Of a DNA stretch of 64,000 bases, positions 1 to 8,500 are shown in pieces. The position numbers were made by a program, and so were the translations under genes. Below the pieces are notes generated by a model, which searched no databases, was not told where the DNA came from, and saw only the letters and a list, made by a program, of their open reading frames with translations. The DNA is from Hyphomicrobium_A sp963722495 (GTDB lineage: Bacteria > Pseudomonadota > Alphaproteobacteria > Rhizobiales > Hyphomicrobiaceae), in contig CAVRND010000022.1 of the NCBI GenBank assembly GCA_963722495.1, positions 124,001 to 188,000 on the forward strand, read 5' to 3'. Each line of letters begins with the position of its first letter. The first letter of the stretch is position 1.

Positions 1-157
1 CGAAGTGACGCCCGCCAGCGACTTTTGGCAGGCCGAGCCGGAGCACCAGGATTATCTGGAGCGCGTGCCGAACGGCTATACGTGTCATTTCGTGCGGCCG
101 AACTGGAAGCTGCCGACACGCGCCGATGCGCAGAGCAACTCCAAAGTAAAAGCATAG
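1..157 (+). CDS. msrA: Peptide methionine-S-sulfoxide reductase, C-terminal 51 residues (partial)
   Basis: Only the tail of the gene lies in the window; the frame is open from base 2 and ends at TAG 155-157. It contains FWQAEPEHQDYLE and GYTCHFVRPNW, the HQxYL and GYxCHF signatures that close the MsrA fold. MsrA reduces the S epimer of methionine sulfoxide in oxidised proteins, using thioredoxin. The catalytic GCFW motif is upstream of the window, so activity cannot be judged. After the conserved core there is a short polar tail rich in Ser, Ala and Lys. No terminator is obvious before the next gene. Confidence 0.85.
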   Translation, partial: EVTPASDFWQAEPEHQDYLERVPNGYTCHFVRPNWKLPTRADAQSNSKVKA

Positions 158-314
158 AAGGTCGGCTTGTTGCCAAGCCTGACTAGCGGCAACTTGCGGA
201 CCTTTCCGCAAGCGGTTGCTCAACTCATCGTGCTTGAGCGGAACCGCAAACAGTTGCGACTGTTTTACGGCAACGTTGTAATCTCGCGCAGACCGAGCAA
301 CGGAAGGACACGCC

Positions 315-788
315 ATGGCGAAGAACACGATCTGCCTTTGGTACGACAAGGACGCCGAGGCTGCTGCCCGCTTCTACGCCGAGACCTTTCCGGACAGTGC
401 GGTAGGTGCCGTCCACCGTGCACCCAGCGACTATCCATCCGGCAAGAAAGGCGACGTGCTGACGGTCGAATTCACCGTCGCCGGCGTTCCCTGCATCGGT
501 CTCAACGGCGGTCCCGCGTTCAAGCACACCGAAGCGTTCTCGTTCCAGATCGCCACCGACGATCAGCAGGAGACCGACCGCTATTGGAACGCGATCGTCG
601 GCAATGGCGGCCAGGAGAGCGCGTGCGGCTGGTGCAAGGACAAGTGGGGCATCTCCTGGCAAATCACGCCGCGCGTGTTGATGGAAGCGATGGCGGCCGG
701 CGGCGATGAAGCCAAGCGCGCGTTCGATGCGATGATGGGCATGAAGAAGATCGACGTCGCCGCAATCGAGGCGGCACGACGCGGCTGA
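315..788 (+). CDS. VOC family protein (PhnB/3-demethylubiquinone methyltransferase-like)
   Basis: A 157-residue single-domain protein beginning MAKNTICLWYDKDAEAA, with FYAETFPDS, GLNGGPAFKHTEAFSFQI and the closing W-C-K-D-K-W-G-I-S-W-Q segment typical of the PhnB-like branch of the vicinal oxygen chelate fold. Such proteins are often annotated 3-demethylubiquinone-9 3-methyltransferase, but most have no proven reaction. The start ATG is preceded by GGAAGGA at 301-307. The gene stands alone, with a 157-bp spacer after msrA, and is convergent with the methyltransferase gene that follows. The family is clear; the substrate is unknown. Confidence 0.8.
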   Translation: MAKNTICLWYDKDAEAAARFYAETFPDSAVGAVHRAPSDYPSGKKGDVLTVEFTVAGVPCIGLNGGPAFKHTEAFSFQIATDDQQETDRYWNAIVGNGGQESACGWCKDKWGISWQITPRVLMEAMAAGGDEAKRAFDAMMGMKKIDVAAIEAARRG

Positions 789-987
789 GCTGCGGCCCGT
801 CGAAATAGGACATCCGTCTCAGCGAAGTGGTGACGATCGTGGCGGCCGCTGGTGGGTGCAGATCGGACTGGCAGGCAATGCGGTGTGGCCCCGCGCTGAT
901 TTTAGCTTGGTCATTGCCGAACCTTCGCTTCTGACCCAATGCGGGTCATGCGAAGTGAGCTGAGAGTTACCAACATGCAAAGCTTCG

Positions 988-1773
988 TTATGGGACGCGT
1001 CGTGTGGAATGAATATCCCCACGAGAAGGCAGCATCGGCTTTTGCGCCAAGCAGATCAGCGTCCATCCAAGCCAAACTTTCTCTTGAGCCGCTTTGACCG
1101 CTCGTCCGATACGTCCCAGGCCCACAACTGAAAGTGCGGCATGCAATTTGTTGGCATTGATGACCCGGAGGACGCCCCTGTTGCATTGAGGGGTCACGGA
1201 GAACAGCGACCGTACATCGAACTCGCTCGCTAGAAGGCGTGCTAACTCGTGCCGGTCCACCCATTGCCTAATCTGTCCGGGCATCGGTCGGGGTATGTCG
1301 TTGCGCTCGAGTTGCGGGCGGTTCTGCGTCGCGAGCATCAGATATCCGCCTGGCCTCAGAAGTGAGGCCATTTTTTTGATGAAAGCGGGCTGGTCAGCAA
1401 CGTGTGACAGCACTTCAAGGCAGACAAGAACGTCGTAGCCGTTCTCGCCAAAGTCGAGCGACATGAAATCGCCGGCGATGAACTTCACGTCGGGGGTGCG
1501 CCCCGCGGCTCGGCGCAAGACCTCATGGGATAGGTCGGTGCCAGTGACAGAGCCGTATTTTGTCAAGCTCCCACAAAGCCATCCTGCGCCGCATCCAACC
1601 TCGAGGATTCTTAGATCGAAGCGGCGCATGCGCTCCAACCAACCCACAACAACATCGCGCTGATCGATGGACACCTGCACGATCCCCTCTTCTCGGGTGT
1701 CGGCGTTCCACCTGTTCCAAAATTCAACCTGCACACTCAACGGTGCATCGCGCAGCTGCTCGGCGTTCAGCAT
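988..1773 (-). CDS. Class I SAM-dependent methyltransferase
   Basis: A 261-residue soluble protein. Motif I, ILEVGCGAGWLCGSL, lies near residues 55-70, followed by TGTDLSHEVL (motif II acidic loop), FIAGDFMSLDFG and VLVCLEVLSHV, so the Rossmann-type methyltransferase core is complete and a SAM-binding site is evident. A basic C-terminal tail follows LRPGGYLMLATQN. The acceptor is unknown; UbiG/UbiE-like small-molecule methyltransferases are the nearest general group. It is transcribed divergently from the cytochrome P460-like gene, with about 220 bp between starts, and converges on the VOC gene. Confidence 0.75.
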   Translation of the reverse strand: MLNAEQLRDAPLSVQVEFWNRWNADTREEGIVQVSIDQRDVVVGWLERMRRFDLRILEVGCGAGWLCGSLTKYGSVTGTDLSHEVLRRAAGRTPDVKFIAGDFMSLDFGENGYDVLVCLEVLSHVADQPAFIKKMASLLRPGGYLMLATQNRPQLERNDIPRPMPGQIRQWVDRHELARLLASEFDVRSLFSVTPQCNRGVLRVINANKLHAALSVVGLGRIGRAVKAAQEKVWLGWTLICLAQKPMLPSRGDIHSTRRVP

Positions 1774-1991
1774 GGCAAAACCTCATCGGCAATGCCTTCT
1801 GTCTTACACGGCGATAGAGGGAGAATTGAGAGTTACAAAAGTAGTAGCTTACGGTCGCAAACGGCGTAGTGCGCCTTCGGGATTCACAATCGCGCCGACC
1901 GCTCTCCCGCCGGGCCTTTCATGTGGACACTGACAATACGGGATGAGACAAATGCGACGACTTCGATGTGAGATCGCAACGGAGGATGTGC

Positions 1992-2525
1992 ATGTCGAGA
2001 ATTCCATCCTGGCTGGTCGTGATCGTTCCAGGCGTGCTCGCCGTCTTGGCCGGCAGCGCCATCTCCGCGCCGGACAAGTACACACTGCAAGTGCCGGGCG
2101 GGCTCGCGTTCGCGGAGTTCAAGGGCTACGAGGACTGGCAGACCGTCTCCGTCAGCCTGAGCGAGGAGGCGTTTGCGCTCATCCTCGCCAATCCCCTCAT
2201 GATCGAAGCCTACCGCGCCGGTGCTCCCGGCAACGGTAAGCCGTTCCCCGACGGCGCCAAGATGGCGAAGATCCATTGGAAGCCGGAGACGAGCGCCGAG
2301 GCGCCGGCGCCGACGAAGGTGGCGGGCGCGCTGCACGACGTGGACTTCATGGTGCGCGACTTTAAGCGCTTCGCCGACAGCGGCAATTGGGGCTACGCGC
2401 AGTTCAACTACGACGATGCGACCGACACGTTCAAACCTGAGGGCGAAGGCGCTGCGTGCGGGTTCGCGTGCCATACGATCGTGCAGGCGAAAGACTACGT
2501 GTTTACGGCCTACCCGAAGCGGTGA
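1992..2525 (+). CDS. Cytochrome P460 family protein, exported, CX3CH haem-binding motif
   Basis: A 177-residue protein with an N-terminal export signal (WLVVIVPGVLAVLAGSAIS) and a P460-type body ending CGFACHTIVQAKDYVFTAY. P460 cytochromes are periplasmic haem proteins, some of which oxidise hydroxylamine; many homologues in non-nitrifiers have no assigned substrate. The haem-binding site here is C-x3-C-H rather than the usual C-x2-C-H. I chose ATG 1992 because GGAGG (1981-1985) stands six bases before it; an in-frame ATG at 1986 is too close to that site. It converges on the small gene at 2550. Confidence 0.75.
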   Translation: MSRIPSWLVVIVPGVLAVLAGSAISAPDKYTLQVPGGLAFAEFKGYEDWQTVSVSLSEEAFALILANPLMIEAYRAGAPGNGKPFPDGAKMAKIHWKPETSAEAPAPTKVAGALHDVDFMVRDFKRFADSGNWGYAQFNYDDATDTFKPEGEGAACGFACHTIVQAKDYVFTAYPKR

Positions 2526-2549
2526 ATTGAGGCTCCGGAGCGAGCGCGC

Positions 2550-2699
2550 CTAATACGGGCGGCGGTCTGCTTCATAGTCGGGGAGGTCGTCCGGCGCCAT
2601 CTCGCGCAGCCGCCGGCCGCGCTGCTCCATCGAGCGCTCGCTGGCCCAATCGTCGTAAGGCTCGACGCCACGCGCGCCGCCGCGATCAATCCGGCCCAT
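2550..2699 (-). CDS. Small acidic/arginine-rich hypothetical protein, 49 aa
   Basis: A short open frame from ATG 2697-2699 to TAG 2550-2552. The peptide is hydrophilic, with the segment VEPYDDWASERSMEQRGRR followed by LREMAPDDLPDYEADRRPY, giving a patterned charge distribution unlike a random GC-rich frame. Its start overlaps the last 14 bases of the upstream L,D-transpeptidase gene, which suggests translational coupling. There is no good ribosome-binding site of its own. I do not recognise a family. It could be spurious, but the composition and the overlap favour a real gene. Confidence 0.4.
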   Translation of the reverse strand: MGRIDRGGARGVEPYDDWASERSMEQRGRRLREMAPDDLPDYEADRRPY

Positions 2700-3334
2700 C
2701 GCCGGCCCACGCTTCACTCGGGCGTCCGCCCGCCGAAACCGCGTAGCCCTCGCCTTCGAAGCGCTGCCACGTCACCGTGACCTTGGTGCCGACCGGCACG
2801 CGCGGATAAAGGTCGAGCACGTCGCGATTGAACATGCGGATGCAGCCCTTCGAGGCCTCCGTGCCGATCGTCCACGGCGCGTCGGTGCCATGAATGCGGT
2901 AGGTGCTGGAGCCGAGATAGAGCGCGCGCACGCCCGAGCGGATTCATCGGATGGCCGCCCGGCACCCAGCTCGGCAGCTTCGGATTCTCGCGCAGCATGT
3001 CGGGCGTCGGCCGCCATGCCGGATTGACCTTCTTGTCGGAGACCTTGGTGACGCCCTGCCAGCGATCCTGCTCGCGCGGGATGGCGACCGGGTAGCTGAT
3101 GGCCTCGCCGGCGCGGGTGATGAGATAGAGCCGGCGGTCGCCGAAGCTGACGATGATCTGGCCCGGCGTGTACTTCGAATTGAAGCGAATGACCTCGCGG
3201 CCGCTGCCGTTGCTCTCTTCCTTGCCGCCCCAATCCCAGAACAGCTGCGCCGACGCGGGCTGGCTTTGCGCCGCGAGCAAGGCGAGCATCGCCAGCACGG
3301 CGAAGCGTGTTCGGCCGGGAATGCGTCTCGTCAT
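2686..3334 (-). CDS. L,D-transpeptidase (YkuD family), exported, with one frameshift
   Basis: Start at ATG 3332-3334 (MTRRIPGRTRFAVL), followed by a signal peptide ending ASAQ. The YkuD domain shows IIVSFGDRRLYLI, the PGGHPMNPLG turn, YRIHGTDAPWTIG and SKGCIRMFNRDV, so the catalytic His and Cys are present. These enzymes make 3-3 cross-links in peptidoglycan or attach proteins to it in the periplasm. The frame breaks near 2937-2945, where CTCGGGCGTGCGC should read one G shorter; downstream the protein continues perfectly as RALYLGSSTYRIHG. I read this as a sequencing error. The 49-aa gene at 2550 overlaps its end. Confidence 0.8.
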
Positions 3335-3523
3335 GGGCCCCTGTCCCCCTCTTCCGACGTCGGAGCAGCCTGCGCCATCCTCCTGCGACAGCAGTGTGGC
3401 GGTATCGCGATTTTTGCGCGGCAGACTTGGGGCCGGACATCGTAACACTGGGCTGCCGCGCCTGCACGAACAGGCCGCCCGGTGTTACACGGACGGCCCT
3501 TTTTCGTTGAGTTGCCGGCCTCG

Positions 3524-3917
3524 TTACTTCGGCGCGACGGCGTCCTTGTCGACGGCTGGCAGGGCCTTCACCTCGGCCTCAGTGAGTTTCAGGACGATGC
3601 GGTCGTCCGTCACCGCATTGATGCTGTCATCGCTCAACAGCACGCGCGTTTCACCGATGCCGAGAAAGCCGCCGATGTCGGCGTACACCTGGTCGGAGGC
3701 AATGGCCGCTATTTCGCCGAGATGCTTGCCGTCGACCGAATAGACGGCGCGGCCGATCCAGGTGTCGGTGGGCTTCACCTTCGAGCCCACGTTGATGTTG
3801 AGATCGATGCCGGGGGCTCTGCACTTCCACGCCCGGCGTTTTGACCTGCACCTCCGCCAGCGCGGCGGTACCGGCGCCGACGGCGAGGACGGCGGCGAGA
3901 ATGCTGCGGCTAATCAT
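3524..3917 (-). CDS. PRC-barrel domain protein, exported, with one frameshift
   Basis: The true start is ATG 3915-3917 (MISRSILAAVLAVGAGTAAL), a signal peptide preceded by GGAGGAGAAAG. The mature part contains WIGRAVYSVDGKHLGEI, then VYADIGGFLGIGE and a run of short beta strands, the PRC-barrel pattern. The frame is interrupted at a run of five G (plus strand 3812-3816); removing one base joins SPGIDLNINVGSKVKP to the barrel. PRC-barrel proteins of this exported type are common in Hyphomicrobiales and lack a defined reaction. The gene is divergent from the secreted protein at 4060. Confidence 0.75.
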
Positions 3918-4059
3918 CTTTCTCCTCCGTTTGGTTACTGGCAGAGAAACGTGGAGCGGCCCGTAGCTGTTCCAACGCGGTGCGGCGTTCGCGCCGCCAG
4001 CTTTAGTCGGGGTGTGCAGGTCTGGAAAAACGGGCGCCGGTAGCGTAATCGGTTGCCGC

Positions 4060-5184
4060 ATGAAACCAGCAAACCATTCCGCAGCGCTCGCGCTGGCGCT
4101 CTTCGTCACGGCACCGTCGCTCGCGATGTCCGGCAACGGCAGCTTCAACTTCATCGCCTCTGCACACGCCCAGCCGGCCGCCGCGCTCACCAAAGAGCAG
4201 GCCGACGCGGTCGCGACCTACGACAAGGCCGTCGCCGACTTCAAGGCGATCCTCGCGCAGCGGCGCGCGCAGATCGATGGCAAGCAGAAGCTGCCGAACC
4301 TGCCGGGCCAGGCCATCTACCTCGCCCGCATCAAGGTGATCAGCACCTACAAGGACCTCACCGACGCGATGCCCTCGCGCATCGGCCGGCCCAACAAGTT
4401 CGAGGTGCCGCCCGCCTACTTCGACGCCGACATCGAGCCGCTGATCGAGGAGTACGCCGCGCTCTTCAAGATCATGCAGGCGCCGCCGAAAGGCGCGCAG
4501 GCCTCGGATACGCCGTTCAAGGACGTCGCCGACCTCGGCACGGCGATCGCGCGCGCCAAGGGCCTCGATGCCGCCACCGCCGACGCAGCGGGCCGCATCA
4601 GCCTCGGCATCTTCTTCGCCGAGACCAACGGCAACCAGAACATCGGCAACGGGCGCTCCAACACCTACAAGGGCAGCCTGCAGACCGGCACCTCCGAGGA
4701 CCGCAAGGGCAGGAGCAAGTGGGCGGCGCTGAAGCCGAAGATCGCCGCCGTCGCCCCCGAAGTCGCCGCACGCGATGACAAGGAGGAGGCGCGCGTCGGC
4801 AAGGGCGACCAGCGCTACAATCACTGGACCGCGGTGCGCAACGGCCTGATGAACGCGCACGCCGAACTCTTCGCGCAGCTGCCGGAGATCATGAAGATCC
4901 TCCCCGACGAGATCGATCAGATGAAGTTCTTCCAGCTCATCCAGATCATCCCCAGCCCGACGCGGACGGCGCTCAACTCGGGCAACTTCGAGAGCTACCG
5001 GATTTCCGACGCGAAGATCATGGGCTACCTGCGCAACAACTCCATGTTCACCTTCGGCAAGAAGGACCGCGCGCGCAAATCCGCGACCTTCCGCGAGATC
5101 CTCGACGCGATGTGGCTGTTCAATTCCAAGTTCGAGAAGGCGCAGGCCAAGTTCGTCGCGATCAAAGCCGGAGAGAAGAGCTGA
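4060..5184 (+). CDS. Secreted protein of unknown function, 374 aa
   Basis: I start at ATG 4060 (MKPANHSAALALALF), which gives a signal peptide; a longer frame from 4012 would put 16 polar residues before it. The mature protein is largely helical, with Asp/Lys-rich segments. Residues around 190-215 read GIFFAETNGNQNIGNG then SNTYKGSLQTG, a Glu- and Asn-rich motif that faintly recalls lysozyme-like active sites. A second conserved-looking region is RVGKGDQRYNHW. I do not recognise a named family, so no enzyme function is claimed. It is followed by bcsS on the same strand 73 bp later. Confidence 0.65.
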   Translation: MKPANHSAALALALFVTAPSLAMSGNGSFNFIASAHAQPAAALTKEQADAVATYDKAVADFKAILAQRRAQIDGKQKLPNLPGQAIYLARIKVISTYKDLTDAMPSRIGRPNKFEVPPAYFDADIEPLIEEYAALFKIMQAPPKGAQASDTPFKDVADLGTAIARAKGLDAATADAAGRISLGIFFAETNGNQNIGNGRSNTYKGSLQTGTSEDRKGRSKWAALKPKIAAVAPEVAARDDKEEARVGKGDQRYNHWTAVRNGLMNAHAELFAQLPEIMKILPDEIDQMKFFQLIQIIPSPTRTALNSGNFESYRISDAKIMGYLRNNSMFTFGKKDRARKSATFREILDAMWLFNSKFEKAQAKFVAIKAGEKS

Positions 5185-5257
5185 GATTCGACCGGCGCCG
5201 CGAATCGGCTACTCATCCGGCCAATGTGCGACGCGGCCGACCTTGAAGCGGCACTAC

Positions 5258-6027
5258 ATGCACGCCATGCGCCGGATCCATCGCCGACTGCGCGTGCTCG
5301 CCGAAGGTGCGGCACTGCTGACGATTGCCGGCGCCGCCGCCGCAGCCGACAAACCGCAAGCCTACGAAGTAGACGCCGGCTTCGATGTCGCGCCGCAGTC
5401 TCTCTATTGGTACAGCGCAGCCATCACTGCGGTGAACGGCGACATCGCAAAAAGCGGCTTCCTCTTGCGCACCTACGGCAGCCTCGCCGTCTTTCAGTAT
5501 GCCACCACCGCGGTCGCCGGCACCGTAGACGGCGAACTCTGGCAAGCTCGACATCATGCCCGGTTATCAGTTCGTGCGCGGCAACATCACGTTCGGCGGC
5601 TATGCCGGCGTCGACTTTCAGCAGGCGCAGCTCTCTCCGAACGATCCCACCAACCAAGTGAACGGCAGCGCGACTGGTATCAAAGTCGAGGGGCACGTCT
5701 ACCTCTATCGCGGATGCCAAGCAGCCGATCGAGGCCAGCCTCGCCGGCGAATACTCGACCGCCTTCGACACCTACTATGCCGAGCTGCGCGTCGGCGCGC
5801 GTCTCGTCGACAAGCTCTTCATCGGTCCCGACGCGTCGGTCGATGGCGACACCGGCTACGATGCGCAGCGGCTCGGCGGATACGCCAAGTACACCTTCGA
5901 GCTGGTGAAGGGCATGCCGCTCGATGTGACGCTGATTGCCGGCCACCAGTTCGTCAGCGGCGGCGGATCGGGCTTCGGCGGCGGCGCCGGCACGTTCGGG
6001 ACACTCGAACTCGACACCAACTTTTGA
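5258..6027 (+). CDS. bcsS: Cellulose biosynthesis protein BcsS-like, exported, two frameshifts
   Basis: Signal peptide (AALLTIAGAAAAADK), then ALYW-type strand SLYWYSAAITAVNGD, GFLLRTYGS, MPGYQFVRGNITFGGYAGVD, STAFDTYYAELRVGARL and DAQRLGGYAKYTFE. This pattern matches BcsS, a small beta-barrel protein linked to cellulose export in Rhizobiales. Single-base insertions near 5542 and 5711 break the frame; the three segments join without loss and end at TGA 6025-6027. No other bcs gene is in the window, so it is an orphan copy here. ATG 5258 is the most likely start, though TTG 5243 is possible. Confidence 0.6.
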
Positions 6028-6048
6028 GTTCGCGGACGGCCCCTCGTC

Positions 6049-6972
6049 TTATTTGCCGTACCAGTCGAGCACGCGCAGCGCCCGCAGCGTATTCCAGCGG
6101 CTGGCCTTGCCGACCTCGGTCTCCACGTCGAACGCCAGTCGCTCGGCGTGATCGCGATGGATGACATCTGAGCGGCCAGCGTCCGTCGTCATCGCGCCGC
6201 TGCTCCACCAGCGCCACCGCCTCGGCGACCCGTTCGTCGGGCTTTACGCCGGCGCTGCGCAGGTAATCGAGCCCGCGCAGCACGTCGTAGCACCACACGG
6301 GCGGAAACGAGAAGCTGCGTCCAGCGGCGATCGATGACATCGCCGGTAGACAGCGACTTCATCATGCCGCGCTCCAGCAGATAATGCTCAGCCCGCGCCC
6401 GCGCGTCCGTCACCGCGGTCGATGGTCCTTGCGCCTTCTCGTATTCCAGCAGCCCTTCCAACACGCAGATCGTCGAGTGGAACGAGGATCGCTTGCTCGG
6501 CGGCGCCTCGCAGTTCCAGCCGCCGTCCTCGAGCTGCTCACCGAGCAGGCGCTCGAGCAGCGGCTCGACCGGCGCTCCGAAGTAGGCGCCCGCCGCCAGG
6601 ATGCGGCCGTTGATGCAGGCCTCGGTCTCGCCGTCGAAGAAGGGCCGGCCGTCGAGCTGATACCAGGTGATGCCCTTGCGCACGCGATCGACGGCTCTGC
6701 CGACTTTCTCGCCCGCCGGATCGGCACCCAGATGCCTCAGCAGCTGAAGCGCGTCGGTGGTCGTCATCCACCCGTGCTGCCTGTTCGTCGTTCCAGTGGC
6801 CGTCGGGCGTCTGACGCGCGAGCAGTTGGGCGCCCCACCCCTCCTCGGCGACGCGCGCCCGCTCGGCCGCAACGGCCTCGCCGGGCTCATCGGTGAGGTC
6901 GCGCATGACCTGCCAGCGGATCGACGGATCCCCATCGAGCAACCAATTCACAACCGCCGTTCGGCCCGCCAT
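6049..6972 (-). CDS. Squalene cyclase/prenyltransferase-fold protein, three frameshifts
   Basis: Joined from four frame segments, start ATG 6970-6972 and stop 6049-6051. It begins NWLLDGDPSIRWQVMRDL, then ARQTPDGHWND, WMTTTDALQLLRHLG, CINGRILAAGAYF, EDGGWNCEAP, ICVLEGLLEYE, VWCYDVLRGLDYL and ends LRALRVLDWYGK. The repeated D-G-x-W-N and helix-pair pattern is that of alpha-alpha barrel proteins related to terpene cyclases, but the catalytic DxDD acid is not evident, so it is probably not a triterpene cyclase. One-base insertions near 6766, 6325 and 6170 break the frame. It converges on bcsS with 21 bp between stops. Confidence 0.55.
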
Positions 6973-7216
6973 GCCTCGCTCCCGTTAATCCGACCCGGGC
7001 CGCATTCAGTCACCGCAATTCGTCTATTCCTGGACGCGCGCATATCGAGCCAGCATTCGGTGTCGACGTCCGCATCGGTCGCGCCGGAGAGAGTACCGCT
7101 CGTAACAGCACAGCGCGTCTGTCCTCTTTAACTACGGGCTCCCGGCTCGGCTTCAGCCCAAATAGCGCTGGCCTAGTCGAACTCTGAACAGAACCAATCT
7201 CTTTTGGAGACCTGCA

Positions 7217-7648
7217 ATGACGCACTTTGCGCCTTCGCGCACTACGCTCTGGATAAGCTTTGGCCTATCGGCGCTAATCGTTCTGTTTCTCCTAGTGGAT
7301 GCTGGCGTGAGTATACTTGCTCCGGCCTTGCTCTCTGACGTGCAAGCCAAAGTGGGCTTTCCCTCCGATCTGTCGCCGCTACTCGGCGGCATCATGCTGC
7401 TTTGCGCTCTCCTCTTTGCCATACCAAGAACCGCCACCATCGGCGCCATTCTCATTACCGCGTTTGCAGGCGGAGCAATCTGCACGCATGTCAGGATCGG
7501 AGAGATTGGATCACCGCCCCAGTTCATCGCCTTCGCTTTGGCGGCCGTCGCCTGGCTGAGTCTATGGATGCGAGATGCAAGCGTTCGCGCGGCACTCGGG
7601 TTTCGCGGCTCACCCCACTTTGCGATTGCCGACACGGCCAATGGCTAA
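7217..7648 (+). CDS. DoxX-like integral membrane protein, 143 aa
   Basis: Four predicted membrane helices: WISFGLSALIVLFLLVDAG, LLGGIMLLCALLFAIP, TIGAILITAFAGGAI and FIAFALAAVAWLSLW. The layout, with PRTATIGAIL between helices two and three and CTHVRIGE before the last, matches the DoxX-like family of small membrane proteins; the biochemical role is unknown for most members. GGAG lies ten bases before ATG 7217. It stands alone between the cyclase-like gene and the tetR gene. Function cannot be narrowed further from context. Confidence 0.7.
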   Translation: MTHFAPSRTTLWISFGLSALIVLFLLVDAGVSILAPALLSDVQAKVGFPSDLSPLLGGIMLLCALLFAIPRTATIGAILITAFAGGAICTHVRIGEIGSPPQFIAFALAAVAWLSLWMRDASVRAALGFRGSPHFAIADTANG

Positions 7649-7777
7649 TCGTAGAACTTAGCGGGTCGTGATCGGTGAACGCGAAGGTGTTACCCGATCA
7701 CGGCCGTTCCCTTTGGGTCATGCACACCCACCGTCGAACGCCCCGAGGACAAGCGCAGCAGCGGCTTCAGGTGGTGG

Positions 7778-7806
7778 TTGACAAACAACCTACCAGAAGG
7801 TAGGCA
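7778..7806 (+). promoter_or_regulatory. Promoter of tetR with overlapping palindromic operator
   Basis: TTGACA (7778-7783) is a perfect -35 box, and 17 bases later TAGGCA (7801-7806) can serve as -10. Between and partly over them lies CCTACC-AGAA-GGTAGG (7789-7804), a perfect 6-bp inverted repeat. The layout suggests that the TetR protein represses its own promoter by blocking RNA polymerase. Transcription would begin close to ATG 7814, and no Shine-Dalgarno sequence is visible, so the message may be leaderless. Confidence 0.6.
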
Positions 7807-7813
7807 TGTTTGA

Positions 7814-8398
7814 ATGAGCAACATAACTACGACCTCTGACAGCATCCTGGCGTGCGCGCGTTCCCTGATCCTTGCCGGCGGCTACAACGGCTTCAGCTAC
7901 GCGGACATTGCTGACGTGGTCGGAATCCGCAAAGCCAGCATCCACCATCACTTCCCGAGCAAGGTCGACCTGGTCCGCACGCTTTTGGTCCGGTATCGCG
8001 AAGAAGCCGACGCTGGGATCGCAAATCTGGAGCGCAATGTTTCCGATCCGCTCGAGCAGCTTCGGGCCTACACCGGCTATTGGGAAAAGTGCATCACTGA
8101 TGCCAGCGCTCCCTTCTGTGTTTGTGCTCTCTTGGCCAACGAGCTCCCCGTGCTGCCGCAAGAAGTGGCGCTCGAGGTTCGGGCTCATTTCCGCTCCTTG
8201 TCGGCGTGGCTGACTTCCGTGCTGGAGCGCGGGGTGCAGCAAGGCCGGCTTCAATTGGGAAAGGCCCCTCGCGTGGAAGCTGAAGTGTTCTTGGCTACCG
8301 TTCACGGAGCCATGCTCTCGGCCCGAGCCTATGGCGACCCGAAGATGTTCGGCTTGATCACGGCGCCGCTGCTGGAACAACTCTCGGGGCGGCATTGA
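7814..8398 (+). CDS. TetR/AcrR family transcriptional repressor
   Basis: A 194-residue regulator. The N-terminal helix-turn-helix is clear: ILAGGYNGFSYADIADVVG followed by KASIHHHFPSKVDLV. The C-terminal ligand domain has a Cys-rich stretch, FCVCALLANELPVLP, seen in a subgroup of TetR proteins that respond to reactive electrophiles or small organics; that is inference. Matching CTACC/GGTAG palindromes lie in its own promoter (7789-7804) and before the next gene (8435-8454), so autoregulation and control of the membrane protein at 8501 are likely. ATG 7814 has no ribosome-binding site. Confidence 0.85.
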   Translation: MSNITTTSDSILACARSLILAGGYNGFSYADIADVVGIRKASIHHHFPSKVDLVRTLLVRYREEADAGIANLERNVSDPLEQLRAYTGYWEKCITDASAPFCVCALLANELPVLPQEVALEVRAHFRSLSAWLTSVLERGVQQGRLQLGKAPRVEAEVFLATVHGAMLSARAYGDPKMFGLITAPLLEQLSGRH

Positions 8399-8434
8399 TG
8401 CCTCCTACACCAGGACTTTCCACGCCCTAGATGT

Positions 8435-8454
8435 TCTACCATCTAATAGGTAGA
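8435..8454 (+). promoter_or_regulatory. Second TetR-type operator, upstream of the membrane protein gene
   Basis: TCTACC (8435-8440) and GGTAGA (8449-8454) form a 6-bp inverted repeat with an 8-base spacer, and ATCTA/TAGAT (8441-8455) forms a second, nested one. The half-site CTACC/GGTAG is the same as in the operator at 7789-7804, but the spacer is four bases longer. It lies about 47 bases before ATG 8501 in an AT-rich stretch that could hold a promoter. Confidence 0.5.
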
Positions 8455-8500
8455 TAAATACGACCCGAACTCACATCCCTCTGTTAGAAAGGACGCCTCG

